This document shows, in pieces, positions 41,592-50,679 of a stretch of 64,000 nt of DNA (position 1 is the first letter of the stretch; the number at the start of each line of letters is the position of its first letter). Under the pieces are notes generated by a model. The model did no database searches, was not told the DNA's origin, and worked only from the letters and a program-made list of their open reading frames with translations. Origin of the DNA: G965261775 sp965261775 (GTDB lineage Bacteria > Pseudomonadota > Gammaproteobacteria > Eutrophobiales > Eutrophobiaceae); contig OZ253477.1 of assembly GCA_965261775.1 (NCBI GenBank), positions 186,001 through 250,000 of the forward strand. The letters are read 5' to 3'. The position numbers were made by a program, and so were the translations under genes.

Positions 41592-42729
41592 TTTTATTCC
41601 CCAAAAGTCTTTCCAGGATTGTTTGGTAAAGCACGGATAATTGTTCCAGGTCGCTTATTTTGACACATTCATTGACCCGATGAATTGTTTTCCTGAGCAC
41701 GCCGAGTTCAATAACCTCCGCACCTGTCGGCACGATGAAACGGGCATCGGAAATCCCGCCGCCAGTGGAACAGACGGCATCCGTACGGTACAGTTCTTTG
41801 ATGGCCTTCAGGGTCACATCAGTGAGTTTTCCCGCCTTACTCAGAAATGGTCTGCCCGATAACTGCCATTCAATATCATGGTTGAGTTGGTACTTTTTTA
41901 ACAGGTTCGTGGTCCGCCGTTTTATTTCTTCTGGAGTGGTCTGATCCGAAAAGCGCAGATTAAATTTCATCTCCAATATCCCGGGGATGACATTTTCCGC
42001 GCCGGTACCCGCGTGAATATTTGATATCTGCAAAGTCGTCTCCGGGAACTGTGAATCACCTTTGGCACTGTCCCATTTCATGGTACTTATCTCGTTGATA
42101 AAGGCGGCGGCCCTGTGTATCGGGTTGTCGGCGTTTTTGGGGTGGGCGACATGACCCTGAACGCCTTTTATAATCAGGGTGGCCCCCAGGGAACCGCGCC
42201 GGCCGATCTGAATATTATCCCCGAGTTGCCGGTTACTGGTCGGTTCGCCCACGATACACCAGTCAATGTTGATATCATTATCGTTCAGATAGTCAATGAC
42301 TTTGCAGGTGCCGTTAACGGCCGGACCTTCCTCGTCACTGGTTAGGAGAAAGGCGATGGTTCCCGCGTGATCGGGGTTTTCCGAGACAAAGTCCCAGGCA
42401 GACGTTATCATCGCAGCGATATTGCCTTTCATATCCGCCGCCCCTCTGCCGTACAGATAACCATTGCGAATTTCAGCGGTAAATGGATCGGAATGCCAAT
42501 CTTCCAGCGGCCCTGTCGGGACGACGTCGGTATGTCCGGCAAAGACAAATAACGGCTTGCCCACGCCGTGGGTCAGCCATATGTTATCGACATCCTCAAA
42601 GCGCAGACTCGTCGCTTCAAATCCAACTGCGCCCAGGTAATCGGCAATCAGATTCTGACATCCTCCGTCCTCCGGCGTCACCGAGCGGCAGGCGATCAAT
42701 TCCGAGGCGAGTTCCAGGCAGGTTTTCAT
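41575..42729 (-). CDS. dapE: Succinyl-diaminopimelate desuccinylase
   Basis: 384 residues from the ATG at 42729 (MKTCLELASELIACRSVTPE); upstream open codons are not conserved in character. M20 metallopeptidase motifs: FVFAGHTDVVPTGPLEDWHS (metal His), YGRGAADMKGNIAAMITSAW (Asp), LLTSDEEGPAVNGTCKVIDY (Glu pair) and TGGGISDARFI. It hydrolyses N-succinyl-LL-diaminopimelate for lysine and peptidoglycan synthesis and needs two zinc ions. It overlaps the UPF0114 gene and lies 20 bp behind dam. Confidence 0.94.
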   Translation of the reverse strand: MKTCLELASELIACRSVTPEDGGCQNLIADYLGAVGFEATSLRFEDVDNIWLTHGVGKPLFVFAGHTDVVPTGPLEDWHSDPFTAEIRNGYLYGRGAADMKGNIAAMITSAWDFVSENPDHAGTIAFLLTSDEEGPAVNGTCKVIDYLNDNDINIDWCIVGEPTSNRQLGDNIQIGRRGSLGATLIIKGVQGHVAHPKNADNPIHRAAAFINEISTMKWDSAKGDSQFPETTLQISNIHAGTGAENVIPGILEMKFNLRFSDQTTPEEIKRRTTNLLKKYQLNHDIEWQLSGRPFLSKAGKLTDVTLKAIKELYRTDAVCSTGGGISDARFIVPTGAEVIELGVLRKTIHRVNECVKISDLEQLSVLYQTILERLLGNKNGTTD

Positions 42730-42748
42730 GACGGAAATAATGCTGTAG

Positions 42749-43594
42749 TCAGACCTGTGCCGGCGGAAAAACGGCCAGTATTTCCTTGATTCGATTACGT
42801 TTGACAGCATTGCAGCTGATCGTTCTGGGCGCTTTGAAGCCGGTTGTTTTTGCCCCGGCAGCGCGATAGAGGCGACGCGTATCGCCGGTGTCGTGATTGG
42901 AGATCAGCACCGGGATGCCTTTTTGTGCCAGCCGTCCCGCCCATTCCACCAGATGGGTCTGATCTTCCCAGTGGAACCCCTTGGCGAAATAATGGGTAAA
43001 GTTCGCCGTTTTTGACAGCGGTGCATAGGGCGGATCGCAATAGATGATGTCGCCGGATTTCGCCTTTTTCATGACCCTGTCGAAAGGGGAGCAAGTAAAC
43101 TCTGCGGTTTTCGCTGCCTCGTGAAAGGCGTGCAGTTCTTTCTCAGGGAAGTAGGGCTTTTTGTAGAGACCGAAAGGGGAATTAAACTCAGATTTCGAAT
43201 TATAACGACAGAGGCCGTTATAGCAATGCCGGTTGAGATAGAGAAACAGCGCCGATTTCATTTTGTCGTCGTCATGGCAGCGGTTAAATTTTTTTCGTAG
43301 TGTGTAGTATCTTTTTTCGGTATTGTTTTTTGCGGTGAAGAAAGATCGGCCGTACTCAATAAATGCCGCGCCTTCTTGCTGAATATGCTGGTAGAGATTA
43401 ATCAGGTGCGGGTTGGTATCCGCCAGCAGATATTTTTTATACGAGGTATTCAGGAAAACGGCGCCGGAGCCTACAAAAGGTTCTATCAGCCGCTCCCCCG
43501 AATCGAGATGCTTTTTGATGTGATCAAGCAGCCTGAATTTGCCTCCGGGCCATTTCAGAAAAGGTCTGATAGCGGTCATTTCAATCCTGCTCAT
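42749..43594 (-). CDS. dam: DNA adenine methylase (GATC, Dam family)
   Basis: 281 residues. AdoMet motif FLKWPGGKFRLLDHI, EPFVGSGAVFLNTSYKKYLL, ADTNPHLINLYQHIQ and the catalytic motif DPPY at 187-190 in SGDIIYCDPPYAPLSKTANF. This order is that of class D12 methylases such as Dam. A second in-frame ATG at 43579 would avoid the 14-bp overlap with the bolA-family gene; I keep the longer frame. Dam marks GATC for mismatch repair and replication timing. The C-terminus ends ISCNAVKRNRIKEIL, as in Dam. Confidence 0.92.
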   Translation of the reverse strand: MSRIEMTAIRPFLKWPGGKFRLLDHIKKHLDSGERLIEPFVGSGAVFLNTSYKKYLLADTNPHLINLYQHIQQEGAAFIEYGRSFFTAKNNTEKRYYTLRKKFNRCHDDDKMKSALFLYLNRHCYNGLCRYNSKSEFNSPFGLYKKPYFPEKELHAFHEAAKTAEFTCSPFDRVMKKAKSGDIIYCDPPYAPLSKTANFTHYFAKGFHWEDQTHLVEWAGRLAQKGIPVLISNHDTGDTRRLYRAAGAKTTGFKAPRTISCNAVKRNRIKEILAVFPPAQV

Positions 43595-43847
43595 CCGCAG
43601 TCAGTGCCTTGATGCCAAGCGCGTGGATTTCATCCGGCATCAGATCACCTAATGCAGCGTAGACCATTCGGTGTCTGGCAAGGGTGGGCCTTTCCCGAAA
43701 TTGCGCCGAGACGATACATATCCGGAAATGACCGCCTCCGCCGTGTCCGGCATGACCGATATGCAGACGGGACTCATCGGTGATGTCCAGTTGCGAGGGC
43801 TGTAACGCCTTTTCAAGACGTTCACGAATAGCGGCTGTACGATCCAT
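43581..43847 (-). CDS. bolA: BolA family protein
   Basis: 88 residues. The BolA pattern is clear: IRERLEKALQPSQLDITDES at the N-terminus, SRLHIGHAGHGGGGHFRICI, VSAQFRERPTLARHRMVYAA with the conserved FxGxxLxxRHRxVY region, and LMPDEIHALGIKALTADEQD. BolA proteins pair with monothiol glutaredoxins through a [2Fe-2S] cluster; the histidine of RHR is the likely ligand. It overlaps the YciI-like gene by one base (TGATG). Confidence 0.92.
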   Translation of the reverse strand: MDRTAAIRERLEKALQPSQLDITDESRLHIGHAGHGGGGHFRICIVSAQFRERPTLARHRMVYAALGDLMPDEIHALGIKALTADEQD

Positions 43848-44143
43848 CAGAATACCTTTTTATAGGGTTTGACAGTCACTTTTTCATAGACCCCGGCGGT
43901 GAGATAGGGATCGGCGTCCGCCCATGTCCGGGCGTCTTCCAGCGAGGGAAATTCCGCCACGATCAAACTGCCGCTGAAACCGTTCGGTCCCGGATCTTCG
44001 CTGTCAATCACGGGTAGAGGCCCCGCCGTCAACAGGCGGCCCGCATTACGCAGGTTCTCCAGCCGGGCGACATGATCCGGGCGATTCTGCATACGCTTCT
44101 CAAGGCTGTTTTCCGCATCCTGACAGATAATGGCGTAATACAT
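43847..44143 (-). CDS. YciI-like family protein
   Basis: 98 residues with the YciI fold pattern: MYYAIICQDAENSLEKRMQN, RPDHVARLENLRNAGRLLTA, GSLIVAEFPSLEDARTWADA and DPYLTAGVYEKVTVKPYKKV. The conserved His (HVARL) and Asp (ADPY) presumed to form the active site are present. Usual position between yciB and a bolA gene as in many gammaproteobacteria. Confidence 0.93.
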   Translation of the reverse strand: MYYAIICQDAENSLEKRMQNRPDHVARLENLRNAGRLLTAGPLPVIDSEDPGPNGFSGSLIVAEFPSLEDARTWADADPYLTAGVYEKVTVKPYKKVF

Positions 44144-44172
44144 ATTGTTATCTCCCCTGGTCGTGACAATTT

Positions 44173-44772
44173 TTATTCTTCTTGTGAGAGTGTTTTTTCA
44201 TCTTCATCCCCATGATATTTATAAATCCGGGTATAGAGATAGACACAGACGGCGATCATAAACGCCAGATTGACCAGCGTCATCCCCCAGGTTTTGAAGT
44301 TGACCCAGAACTCGGTATTAAAGGTATAGGCGACATAAAGATTTAGACAACCGGTGAAAATAAAAAAACAGCCCCAGACAGCGTTGAGTTTTCGCCATAT
44401 CGCTGTTGGCAAGGGTATCGGTGCCTTATCCCCCAGCATACCGATGAGGCGTTCAAGCAGGGTCTTTTTGCCGAACACATGGCTGCCGAGAAACAGAAGG
44501 GCAAGCACCCATCCCACAGCGGTAGGTTTCCATTTGAGAAAACGCTCGTCCTGAAAATAAATTGTCGCGCTACCCAGCACAAGCACGGTAACAAGCATGA
44601 AGATATGCAGTTTTTCAAATTTTTTATAAACTAACTGATAACATGCGATCTGGATAAAGGCGGCGATCATTATCGTCCAGGTCGCCGTATAAATTGCCTG
44701 TTGTCTGTCATCTGGCAGATAAAAAGCAATAAAGAACGCAAGTGTTGGAAAAAAATCAAATACGTATCTCAC
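44173..44772 (-). CDS. yciB: Inner membrane-spanning protein YciB (septation protein A family)
   Basis: 199 residues from a GTG at 44772, the normal start for the motif (V/M)RYVFDFFPTLAFFIAFYL; the open frame upstream is not conserved and lies antisense to yciO. Five hydrophobic helices. Conserved GSATIYFQDERFLKWKPTAV and FGKKTLLERLIGM. It is implicated in cell envelope synthesis and division. Divergent from yciO, 48 bp apart. Confidence 0.93.
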   Translation of the reverse strand: MRYVFDFFPTLAFFIAFYLPDDRQQAIYTATWTIMIAAFIQIACYQLVYKKFEKLHIFMLVTVLVLGSATIYFQDERFLKWKPTAVGWVLALLFLGSHVFGKKTLLERLIGMLGDKAPIPLPTAIWRKLNAVWGCFFIFTGCLNLYVAYTFNTEFWVNFKTWGMTLVNLAFMIAVCVYLYTRIYKYHGDEDEKTLSQEE

Positions 44773-44820
44773 AACGATATCTTCAATTGGATTGAGGTTA
44801 TTTAGTATAACATAAGATAT

Positions 44821-45450
44821 ATGGCGCGGTTTTTTACAATTCATTCTGATACGCCACAGGTACGCCTGATCAGGCAGGCAGTCGACATTCTCCGGCAGGG
44901 CGGGGTGATAGCCTATCCGACGGATTCCTGTTACGCGCTGGGCTGCCGTATCGGCGATAAGGTGGCACTGGAGCGAATCCGCCATTTGCGCGGCATTAAG
45001 ACCCCGCACTATATGTCCCTGATTTGCCGCAATCTGTCCGAACTTACCGCTTATGCTGTTGTGGATAACGCCAGTTTTCGGATGATGAAAGCCATTACGC
45101 CCGGTCCCTATACCTTCATATTGAAGGCCGGGCGTGGCTTGCCCCGGCGTTTGCAGGATCCCAAGCGCAAGGCAGTCGGGTTGCGGATCCCTGACAATGC
45201 TATCAGCCTCGCTTTATCGTCAGCTCTGGGTGAGCCCTTGATCAGCAGCAGTTTACTTCTTCCGGACGAAGACCTGCCGGAGGTGGATGCGAAAGAAATA
45301 GAACGGAAAATCGGCAAAAGACTGGATCTGATCATTGACGGTGGCATCGGCGGTTTTGATTTCACCACCGTACTGGACATGACCGGGCGTTACCCCACCA
45401 TTATCCGGGAAGGCAAGGGGATGCAGGAACCGATCCTTGGGACATTGTAA
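44821..45450 (+). CDS. yciO: YciO, Sua5/YrdC family protein
   Basis: 209 residues. YrdC-type domain: RQAVDILRQGGVIAYPTDSC, YALGCRIGDKVALERIRHLR, YMSLICRNLSELTAYAVVDN, ITPGPYTFILKAGRGLPRRL and VGLRIPDNAISLALSSALGE. It lacks the extra C-terminal domain of Sua5. The related YrdC makes threonylcarbamoyl-AMP for tRNA; YciO is thought to be a weak or divergent member. It begins the yciO-trpS-scpA-scpB-rluB run. Confidence 0.92.
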   Translation: MARFFTIHSDTPQVRLIRQAVDILRQGGVIAYPTDSCYALGCRIGDKVALERIRHLRGIKTPHYMSLICRNLSELTAYAVVDNASFRMMKAITPGPYTFILKAGRGLPRRLQDPKRKAVGLRIPDNAISLALSSALGEPLISSSLLLPDEDLPEVDAKEIERKIGKRLDLIIDGGIGGFDFTTVLDMTGRYPTIIREGKGMQEPILGTL

Positions 45451-45534
45451 TTCCGGCATGGTCTTTGATGCGTGGCGGGGTATAATGCTGATTCTTTGAA
45501 TTCCATTCTGAATAACATCCACGAGGGTAATTGA

Positions 45535-46752
45535 TTGTCCGTCACAGCTAAACAGAGAGTATTGTCCGGCATGCGTCCCACGGGGCGGCTGCATCTGGGA
45601 CATTATCACGGTGTCCTGAAAAACTGGCTGGAATTGCAGCAGGAATACGAATGTTTCTTTTTTATCGCAGACTGGCATGCATTGACGACTGAATACGAAG
45701 ACCCGTCAATCATTGAAAAGAGCGTTTGGGATATGGTGATTGACTGGCTTGCGGTCGGAATCAATCCGGGTGCCGCAAAATTATTCATCCAGTCGCATGT
45801 GCCGGAACATTCCGAATTATACCTGCTACTTTCCATGAGTACGCCGCTCAGTTGGCTGGAACGGGTGCCGAGTTACAAAGACCAGCAGGAAAAACTCTCC
45901 GATAGGGATTTGACCACCTACGGTTTTCTGGGTTATCCCCTGTTGCAGGCAGCGGATATTATCATCTACAAGGCCCGGCATGTGCCGGTCGGAGAAGATC
46001 AAGTCGCGCATGTTGAATTAGCGAGAGAAGTGGTGCGCCGCTTTAATCACTTATACGGTCGCGAACCCGACTTTCGAGACAAGGTTGAATTGGCCATAAA
46101 GAAAATGGGTAAAAAAAACGCGATTCTGTACCGTAAGCTGGGTCGCGCCTATCGGGAACAGGGCGACGTCGAGGCGTTGGAAAAGGCACAGATGTTATTG
46201 GAATCGCAACAGAATATCAGTATCGGAGACCGAGAGAGGTTGTTTGGTTATCTGGCCGGTGCTGAAGGCAAGGCTATATTCCCTGAACCTCAATCCCTGT
46301 TGACGGCCAATCCCAGAATAACGGGAACGGACGGACAAAAGATGTCAAAATCCTGTAATAACGTGATTTCTCTCCGTGAAGATCCCGGCGTTGTGGAAGA
46401 AAAGATCAAAACAATGCCAACGGATCCAGCGCGGATTAGACGTACTGATCCGGGGGAGCCGGATAAATGTCCGGTATGGAACCTGCACCGGATATATTCA
46501 GATGAAGGCTTGAAAGACTGGGTAATGAAAGGTTGCACCAGCGCCTCGATTGGCTGTCTTGACTGCAAAGGCCCGCTGATTGACGCCGTGTTGAAAGAAC
46601 AGGGTCCGATACGGGCACGCGCCGTTGAATATGAAGAGGATAAGGAAACGGTGCGTGGCATCATCGCCGATGGTTGTGAAGCGGCGCGTAATATTGCCAA
46701 GGAAACACTGGAAGAAGTGCGGGAGGCAATGGGGCTGGAATACCGCCGCTGA
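45535..46752 (+). CDS. trpS: Tryptophanyl-tRNA synthetase
   Basis: 405 residues from a TTG at 45535 with GAGGG about 8 bases before it. Class I motifs: RLHLGHYHGVLKNW (HIGH-like, 20-23) and KMSKSCNNV near residue 270. The insertion around residues 175-235 (KKNAILYRKLGRAYREQGDV) makes it longer than the E. coli enzyme and is typical of the longer TrpRS form with the scpAB neighbourhood. It charges tRNA-Trp. A TATAAT at 45481-45486 may be its -10. Confidence 0.95.
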   Translation: MSVTAKQRVLSGMRPTGRLHLGHYHGVLKNWLELQQEYECFFFIADWHALTTEYEDPSIIEKSVWDMVIDWLAVGINPGAAKLFIQSHVPEHSELYLLLSMSTPLSWLERVPSYKDQQEKLSDRDLTTYGFLGYPLLQAADIIIYKARHVPVGEDQVAHVELAREVVRRFNHLYGREPDFRDKVELAIKKMGKKNAILYRKLGRAYREQGDVEALEKAQMLLESQQNISIGDRERLFGYLAGAEGKAIFPEPQSLLTANPRITGTDGQKMSKSCNNVISLREDPGVVEEKIKTMPTDPARIRRTDPGEPDKCPVWNLHRIYSDEGLKDWVMKGCTSASIGCLDCKGPLIDAVLKEQGPIRARAVEYEEDKETVRGIIADGCEAARNIAKETLEEVREAMGLEYRR

Positions 46753-46807
46753 TGAGATGTTGTCTTCGGTATCCGGTTTCTCCCGATTGCGTGGCAGGAT
46801 GAACGTG

Positions 46808-47617
46808 ATGGCGGAAAACACGACAAACCCCGTCAATCAGCCAGAAATACCACTTGCCCTGGTGCAGGGTTCGCTGGTCACGGAACTTCCCAAAGACCTG
46901 TATATTCCGCCTGACGCCCTGAAGGTCTTTCTGGAGACATTTGAAGGCCCGCTGGATTTATTGCTATATCTCATCAAGCGGCAAGACCTTGATATTCTTG
47001 ATATTTCCCTGACTGCAATCACGGAGCAATATATCAGATACATTGAATTGATGGAATCACTGCAACTGGAACTGGCGGGCGAGTACCTGCTGATGGCGGC
47101 CATGTTGGCGGAGATTAAATCCCGTGAGTTGCTGCCGCACCGTGAGAACGGGGACGAGGACGGGGAGCAGGACCCGCGAGCGGCGTTAATCGAGCGTTTA
47201 CGGCAATATGAATGCTATAAGGAAGCGGCGGAAAAACTGGATGAATTACCGCGTATGGAACGAGATTTTTTTCCGACAGAGGTTGTTTTCCCGTGGCGAA
47301 AGGCGTGTACGAAAGAACCGGAAGTCTCCATGCAAGAGGTCCTGCGCGCTTTCGCGGGAGTGCTTAAGCGTGCTGATATGTTCAGTCATCACACGATCAG
47401 GCGGGAAAATTTATCGGTGCGCGAACGTATGGGGGTGATACTGGAAAAGGTCGGGTCGGATAATTTTATTGATTTTAAGGATCTGTTTGAACTCAGCGAG
47501 GGGCGCGCCGGCCTTGTTGTCTCACTGCTCGCCATTTTGCAACTGGTCAAGGATTTGCTTATCCAGATGGTGCAAAATAAACCCAATGGGACAATCTATG
47601 TTCGGGCAATGTCATGA
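46808..47617 (+). CDS. scpA: Segregation and condensation protein A
   Basis: Kleisin of the SMC-ScpAB complex. From the ATG at 46808 (MAENTTNPVNQPEIPLALVQ), preceded by AGGAtg; ATGs at 46799 and 46757 are alternatives. Family features: VFLETFEGPLDLLLYLIKRQ, DLDILDISLTAITEQYIRYI, ELAGEYLLMAAMLAEIKSRE and a C-terminal winged helix (VRERMGVILEKVGSDNFIDF; LLAILQLVKDLLIQMVQN). The stop overlaps scpB (ATGA). Confidence 0.93.
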   Translation: MAENTTNPVNQPEIPLALVQGSLVTELPKDLYIPPDALKVFLETFEGPLDLLLYLIKRQDLDILDISLTAITEQYIRYIELMESLQLELAGEYLLMAAMLAEIKSRELLPHRENGDEDGEQDPRAALIERLRQYECYKEAAEKLDELPRMERDFFPTEVVFPWRKACTKEPEVSMQEVLRAFAGVLKRADMFSHHTIRRENLSVRERMGVILEKVGSDNFIDFKDLFELSEGRAGLVVSLLAILQLVKDLLIQMVQNKPNGTIYVRAMS

Positions 47618-48420
47618 ATCACACGGAAATGAAAAATATTATTGAAGTTGTTTTGATGGTCTCATCCAGGCCTCTCAGTATCGCCGCCATGCGTGCACTT
47701 TTCAGGAAGGAAGGCATTCCAGAACCCGAAATCAGCGAGGTGCGCTCAGCGATAGAGGCGTTGCGGCAGGACTATGAACAGCGCGGTGTTGAGCTGGTTG
47801 AGGTCGCTGGTGGTTTTCGTTTTCAGGCGCGGAATGATTATGCCAGCTGGGTGAACCACCTGTTTGTAGAACGTCCGTCGCGTTACTCCAGAGCGTTGTT
47901 GGAGACATTGGCGATTATTGCTTACCGGCAACCCGTCACACGTAGTGAGATAGAAGAGATTCGCGGCGTCAGTGTCGGCAGTAACATCATCAGGACATTA
48001 CGGGAACGGGACTGGATAAAGCATGTGGGACATCGTGATGTGCCCGGGCACCCGGCTTTATTTGCAACTACTAAATCCTTTCTGGATTATTTTAATCTGA
48101 AGCGACTGTCGGACCTTCCGCCGTTGGCCGGCATCAGGGATATCGATTCGGTCGGCGCGGATTTATTTGAGGGTATGGAGGCCGATCAAGCAGCGGGAAA
48201 GACGGATCCTCCTGCCACGGAAGAGACTTCGTCCGACATGCCGCCTCAGGATGATATCGCGGAAACCGTCTCATCTGAACCGCAAGGTTGGGACGACCTG
48301 GAGGAGGAGGCTTTATCTAAAGCAATGCAATACCAGGACGATGTTGCGGAGACGAAGACATCAGAGACGGAGATCTTTGTCGTCAGGGATGATTCGAACA
48401 TTTCCGCGCAAACTGATTGA
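47614..48420 (+). CDS. scpB: Segregation and condensation protein B
   Basis: 268 residues. Two winged-helix domains: NIIEVVLMVSSRPLSIAAMR and YSRALLETLAIIAYRQPVTR, SEIEEIRGVSVGSNIIRTLR, ERDWIKHVGHRDVPGHPALF, FLDYFNLKRLSDLPPL. The C-terminal ~80 residues are acidic and of low complexity, an extension common in this family. It binds ScpA at the SMC heads. It overlaps scpA by 4 bp. Confidence 0.94.
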   Translation: MNHTEMKNIIEVVLMVSSRPLSIAAMRALFRKEGIPEPEISEVRSAIEALRQDYEQRGVELVEVAGGFRFQARNDYASWVNHLFVERPSRYSRALLETLAIIAYRQPVTRSEIEEIRGVSVGSNIIRTLRERDWIKHVGHRDVPGHPALFATTKSFLDYFNLKRLSDLPPLAGIRDIDSVGADLFEGMEADQAAGKTDPPATEETSSDMPPQDDIAETVSSEPQGWDDLEEEALSKAMQYQDDVAETKTSETEIFVVRDDSNISAQTD

Positions 48421-48438
48421 CCGAATTGGGTAATCCAT

Positions 48439-49185
48439 TTGACGGGCGAACGCATACAGAAATTACTCGCCAGTGCCGGTCACGGTTCCCGGCGCCATAT
48501 TGAAACCCTGATCCGTACCGGCAGGATCAGCGTGAATGGCAAACCGGCAGAACTCGGTCAGCGAGTGACCTGTGCCGACCTTATTTCGATAGACTCAAGA
48601 TCGTTACGGTTGCCGTCGCGTCGTCACAAGCCCAGGGTACTGGCCTACTATAAACCGGTCGGCGAGGTGTGCACATACAATGACGAGAAAGGTCGCCCCA
48701 CTGTTTTTGAGAAATTGCCTGCACCTGGCAAGGCCCGCTGGGTTGGTATAGGCCGGCTGGATTTCAATACCACCGGTTTGTTGCTATTTACAACAGACGG
48801 TGAACTGGCCAACAGATTGATGCATCCGTCCGGTGGCATTGAGCGTGAATACGCCGTCAGAATACGTGGTCGGGCAACGGACACGCAATTGAACGCACTG
48901 CTCCGGGGCGTCGAACTTGAAGATGGCCGGGCAGCTTTCAGCGATATTGTCGAGGCGGGCGGCAGGAGGGTAAACCACTGGTATTACGTGGTTATCAGTG
49001 AAGGGCGTCATCATGAAGTGCGCCGCTTGTGGAAATCACAGGGTTTGGAAGTGACGCGCCTGATCCGCACGCGCTTCGGCACTTGCCTGCTGCCGCGTGA
49101 CAGACGACCAGGACAATACTGGTATTTGCAGGAAGACGAACTCGCCGCCCTGGCGTCGGCGGTCAACTATTCCCTGGCGCAGTGA
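48439..49185 (+). CDS. rluB: 23S rRNA pseudouridine(2605) synthase RluB
   Basis: 248 residues from the TTG at 48439. S4-like domain GERIQKLLASAGHGSRRHIE, then the RsuA/RluB core: YKPVGEVCTYNDEKGRPTVF, catalytic Asp108 in GIGRLDFNTTGLLLFTTDGE and EGRHHEVRRLWKSQGLEVTR, TRFGT. It isomerises U2605 of 23S rRNA. Its position after scpB is the canonical one. The stop overlaps the next gene (GTGA). Confidence 0.94.
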   Translation: MTGERIQKLLASAGHGSRRHIETLIRTGRISVNGKPAELGQRVTCADLISIDSRSLRLPSRRHKPRVLAYYKPVGEVCTYNDEKGRPTVFEKLPAPGKARWVGIGRLDFNTTGLLLFTTDGELANRLMHPSGGIEREYAVRIRGRATDTQLNALLRGVELEDGRAAFSDIVEAGGRRVNHWYYVVISEGRHHEVRRLWKSQGLEVTRLIRTRFGTCLLPRDRRPGQYWYLQEDELAALASAVNYSLAQ

Positions 49186-49850
49186 CACATAAAAAAGCGT
49201 TGAGGGCGCTTTATCAACGACTTTATCATGCTTACGGACCACAACACTGGTGGCCAGCGGATTCCGCCTTTGAAATAATGGTCGGGGCGATATTGACGCA
49301 GAATACTGCCTGGACTAATGTCACCAGAGCGATTCAGAATCTGCAGGCGGCAAATGCGCTTGATCAGAATGTCATCATGAAAATGACCGAGCAGAAACTG
49401 GCGATATTGATCCGTCCTGCCGGTTATTTCAATGTCAAGGCCAGACGCCTGAAAAACTACGTACGCTGGTTTGTCGGGGAAGGCGGATTCGGAAAACTCA
49501 ACCGATTACGGGACGAGACGTTGCGCGAGAGTCTGTTAAGCGTGAACGGCGTGGGCCCGGAAACGGCCGATGATATTCTGCTCTACGCTTTTGCCAGACC
49601 CGTGTTTGTTATTGACGTCTACACACGTCGACTTTTACTGAGATTAAATTTGATCACAGGCGATGAATCTTATGAAGACCTGCAGTGGATGTTTGAGACG
49701 GTACTGCCCAAAGATGTGGAACAATTCAAGGAATATCACGCACTGATTGTGCGCCACGCCAAACAGAAATGCGACCGGCAAGCAGACTGTGTGCATTGTC
49801 ATGTTGAAAACGGTGGTGCCGAAGTTGATAAAATTCCTTCTGGCGGTTGA
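49182..49850 (+). CDS. HhH-GPD DNA glycosylase, endonuclease III/MpgII-like
   Basis: 222 residues from a GTG that overlaps the rluB stop. HhH-GPD core: FEIMVGAILTQNTAWTNVTR, LIRPAGYFNVKARRLKNYVR, LLSVNGVGPETADDILLYAF and VIDVYTRRLL with the catalytic Asp (VID). Glu stands where Nth has the catalytic Lys120 (GVGPETAD instead of GVGRKTAN), so it is more like the monofunctional alkyl-base glycosylases (MpgII/MagIII) than a true Nth lyase. Of the four Fe-S cysteines three are seen (KCDRQADCVHC); the fourth is missing. Confidence 0.85.
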   Translation: MTHKKALRALYQRLYHAYGPQHWWPADSAFEIMVGAILTQNTAWTNVTRAIQNLQAANALDQNVIMKMTEQKLAILIRPAGYFNVKARRLKNYVRWFVGEGGFGKLNRLRDETLRESLLSVNGVGPETADDILLYAFARPVFVIDVYTRRLLLRLNLITGDESYEDLQWMFETVLPKDVEQFKEYHALIVRHAKQKCDRQADCVHCHVENGGAEVDKIPSGG

Positions 49851-49916
49851 TTTTACGTTCATCTCCCTGTAGCCTTGACAACCTTTTTGAGCAAGACTAA
49901 TCACAGGACGAAACGC

Positions 49917-50672
49917 ATGTCGGGACGTCGGTCGCTAGTGGCGGCAAACTGGAAAATGAATGGTACGCTGGAAAGTATCGGCCCGTTGATGGAAGCTGTT
50001 ACCAGAGGCGTCGGTGATACGGTTGCGGACATCGTGATATGCCCGCCTTTTGTGTATCTCTCTGAATTAAAAAAAATTTTAGCCGATACGCAAATCGCGC
50101 TGGGTGCCCAGAACCTTTCCCGGTTCAAAGGCGGTGCCTATACCGGCGAGGTGTCGGCGCTCATGCTGAGGGATGTTGGTTGTCAATATGTGATCGTGGG
50201 TCATTCCGAACGGCGCAGGCTCTATAAAGAAGACAGCGCTCTGGTGGCTGAAAAATTTATCAGCGCTCGCTCCGAGGCGTTGCGACCTATCCTCTGTGTC
50301 GGTGAATTACTGGAAGAAAGGGAGTCTGGCGACACCGAAGATATCATCTCGGGGCAGGTAAACGCAGTCATCAAGGCGGCCGGTATTGCGGCCTTTAAGG
50401 ACTCCGTGATTGCTTACGAGCCTGTTTGGGCTATCGGGACAGGGAAAACGGCCACGCCGGAGCAGGCGCAGGAAGTGCATCAGTTTATCAGACTGCTTCT
50501 GGCGAGGCATGATAACTATATCGCCGACGGGGTGCGCATTTTATACGGCGGCAGCGTAAAGGCGGATAACGCGAAACAACTTTTTGAAATGACGGACATT
50601 GATGGTGGCCTGATTGGCGGGGCATCGCTTGTCGCAGAAGATTTCCTGGCAATTTGCCGGGCAGTGAGGTAG
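49917..50672 (+). CDS. tpiA: Triosephosphate isomerase
   Basis: 251 residues from the ATG at 49917 (MSGRRSLVAANWKMNG), with AGGA 8 bases before. Lys13 in NWKMNG, catalytic His96 in VGHSERR and Glu168 in AYEPVWAIGTGKTATPEQ, and the phosphate loop YGGSVKADNAKQLF with GGLIGGASL are all intact. It interconverts dihydroxyacetone phosphate and glyceraldehyde 3-phosphate. Confidence 0.96.
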   Translation: MSGRRSLVAANWKMNGTLESIGPLMEAVTRGVGDTVADIVICPPFVYLSELKKILADTQIALGAQNLSRFKGGAYTGEVSALMLRDVGCQYVIVGHSERRRLYKEDSALVAEKFISARSEALRPILCVGELLEERESGDTEDIISGQVNAVIKAAGIAAFKDSVIAYEPVWAIGTGKTATPEQAQEVHQFIRLLLARHDNYIADGVRILYGGSVKADNAKQLFEMTDIDGGLIGGASLVAEDFLAICRAVR

Positions 50673-50679
50673 GAAAATA

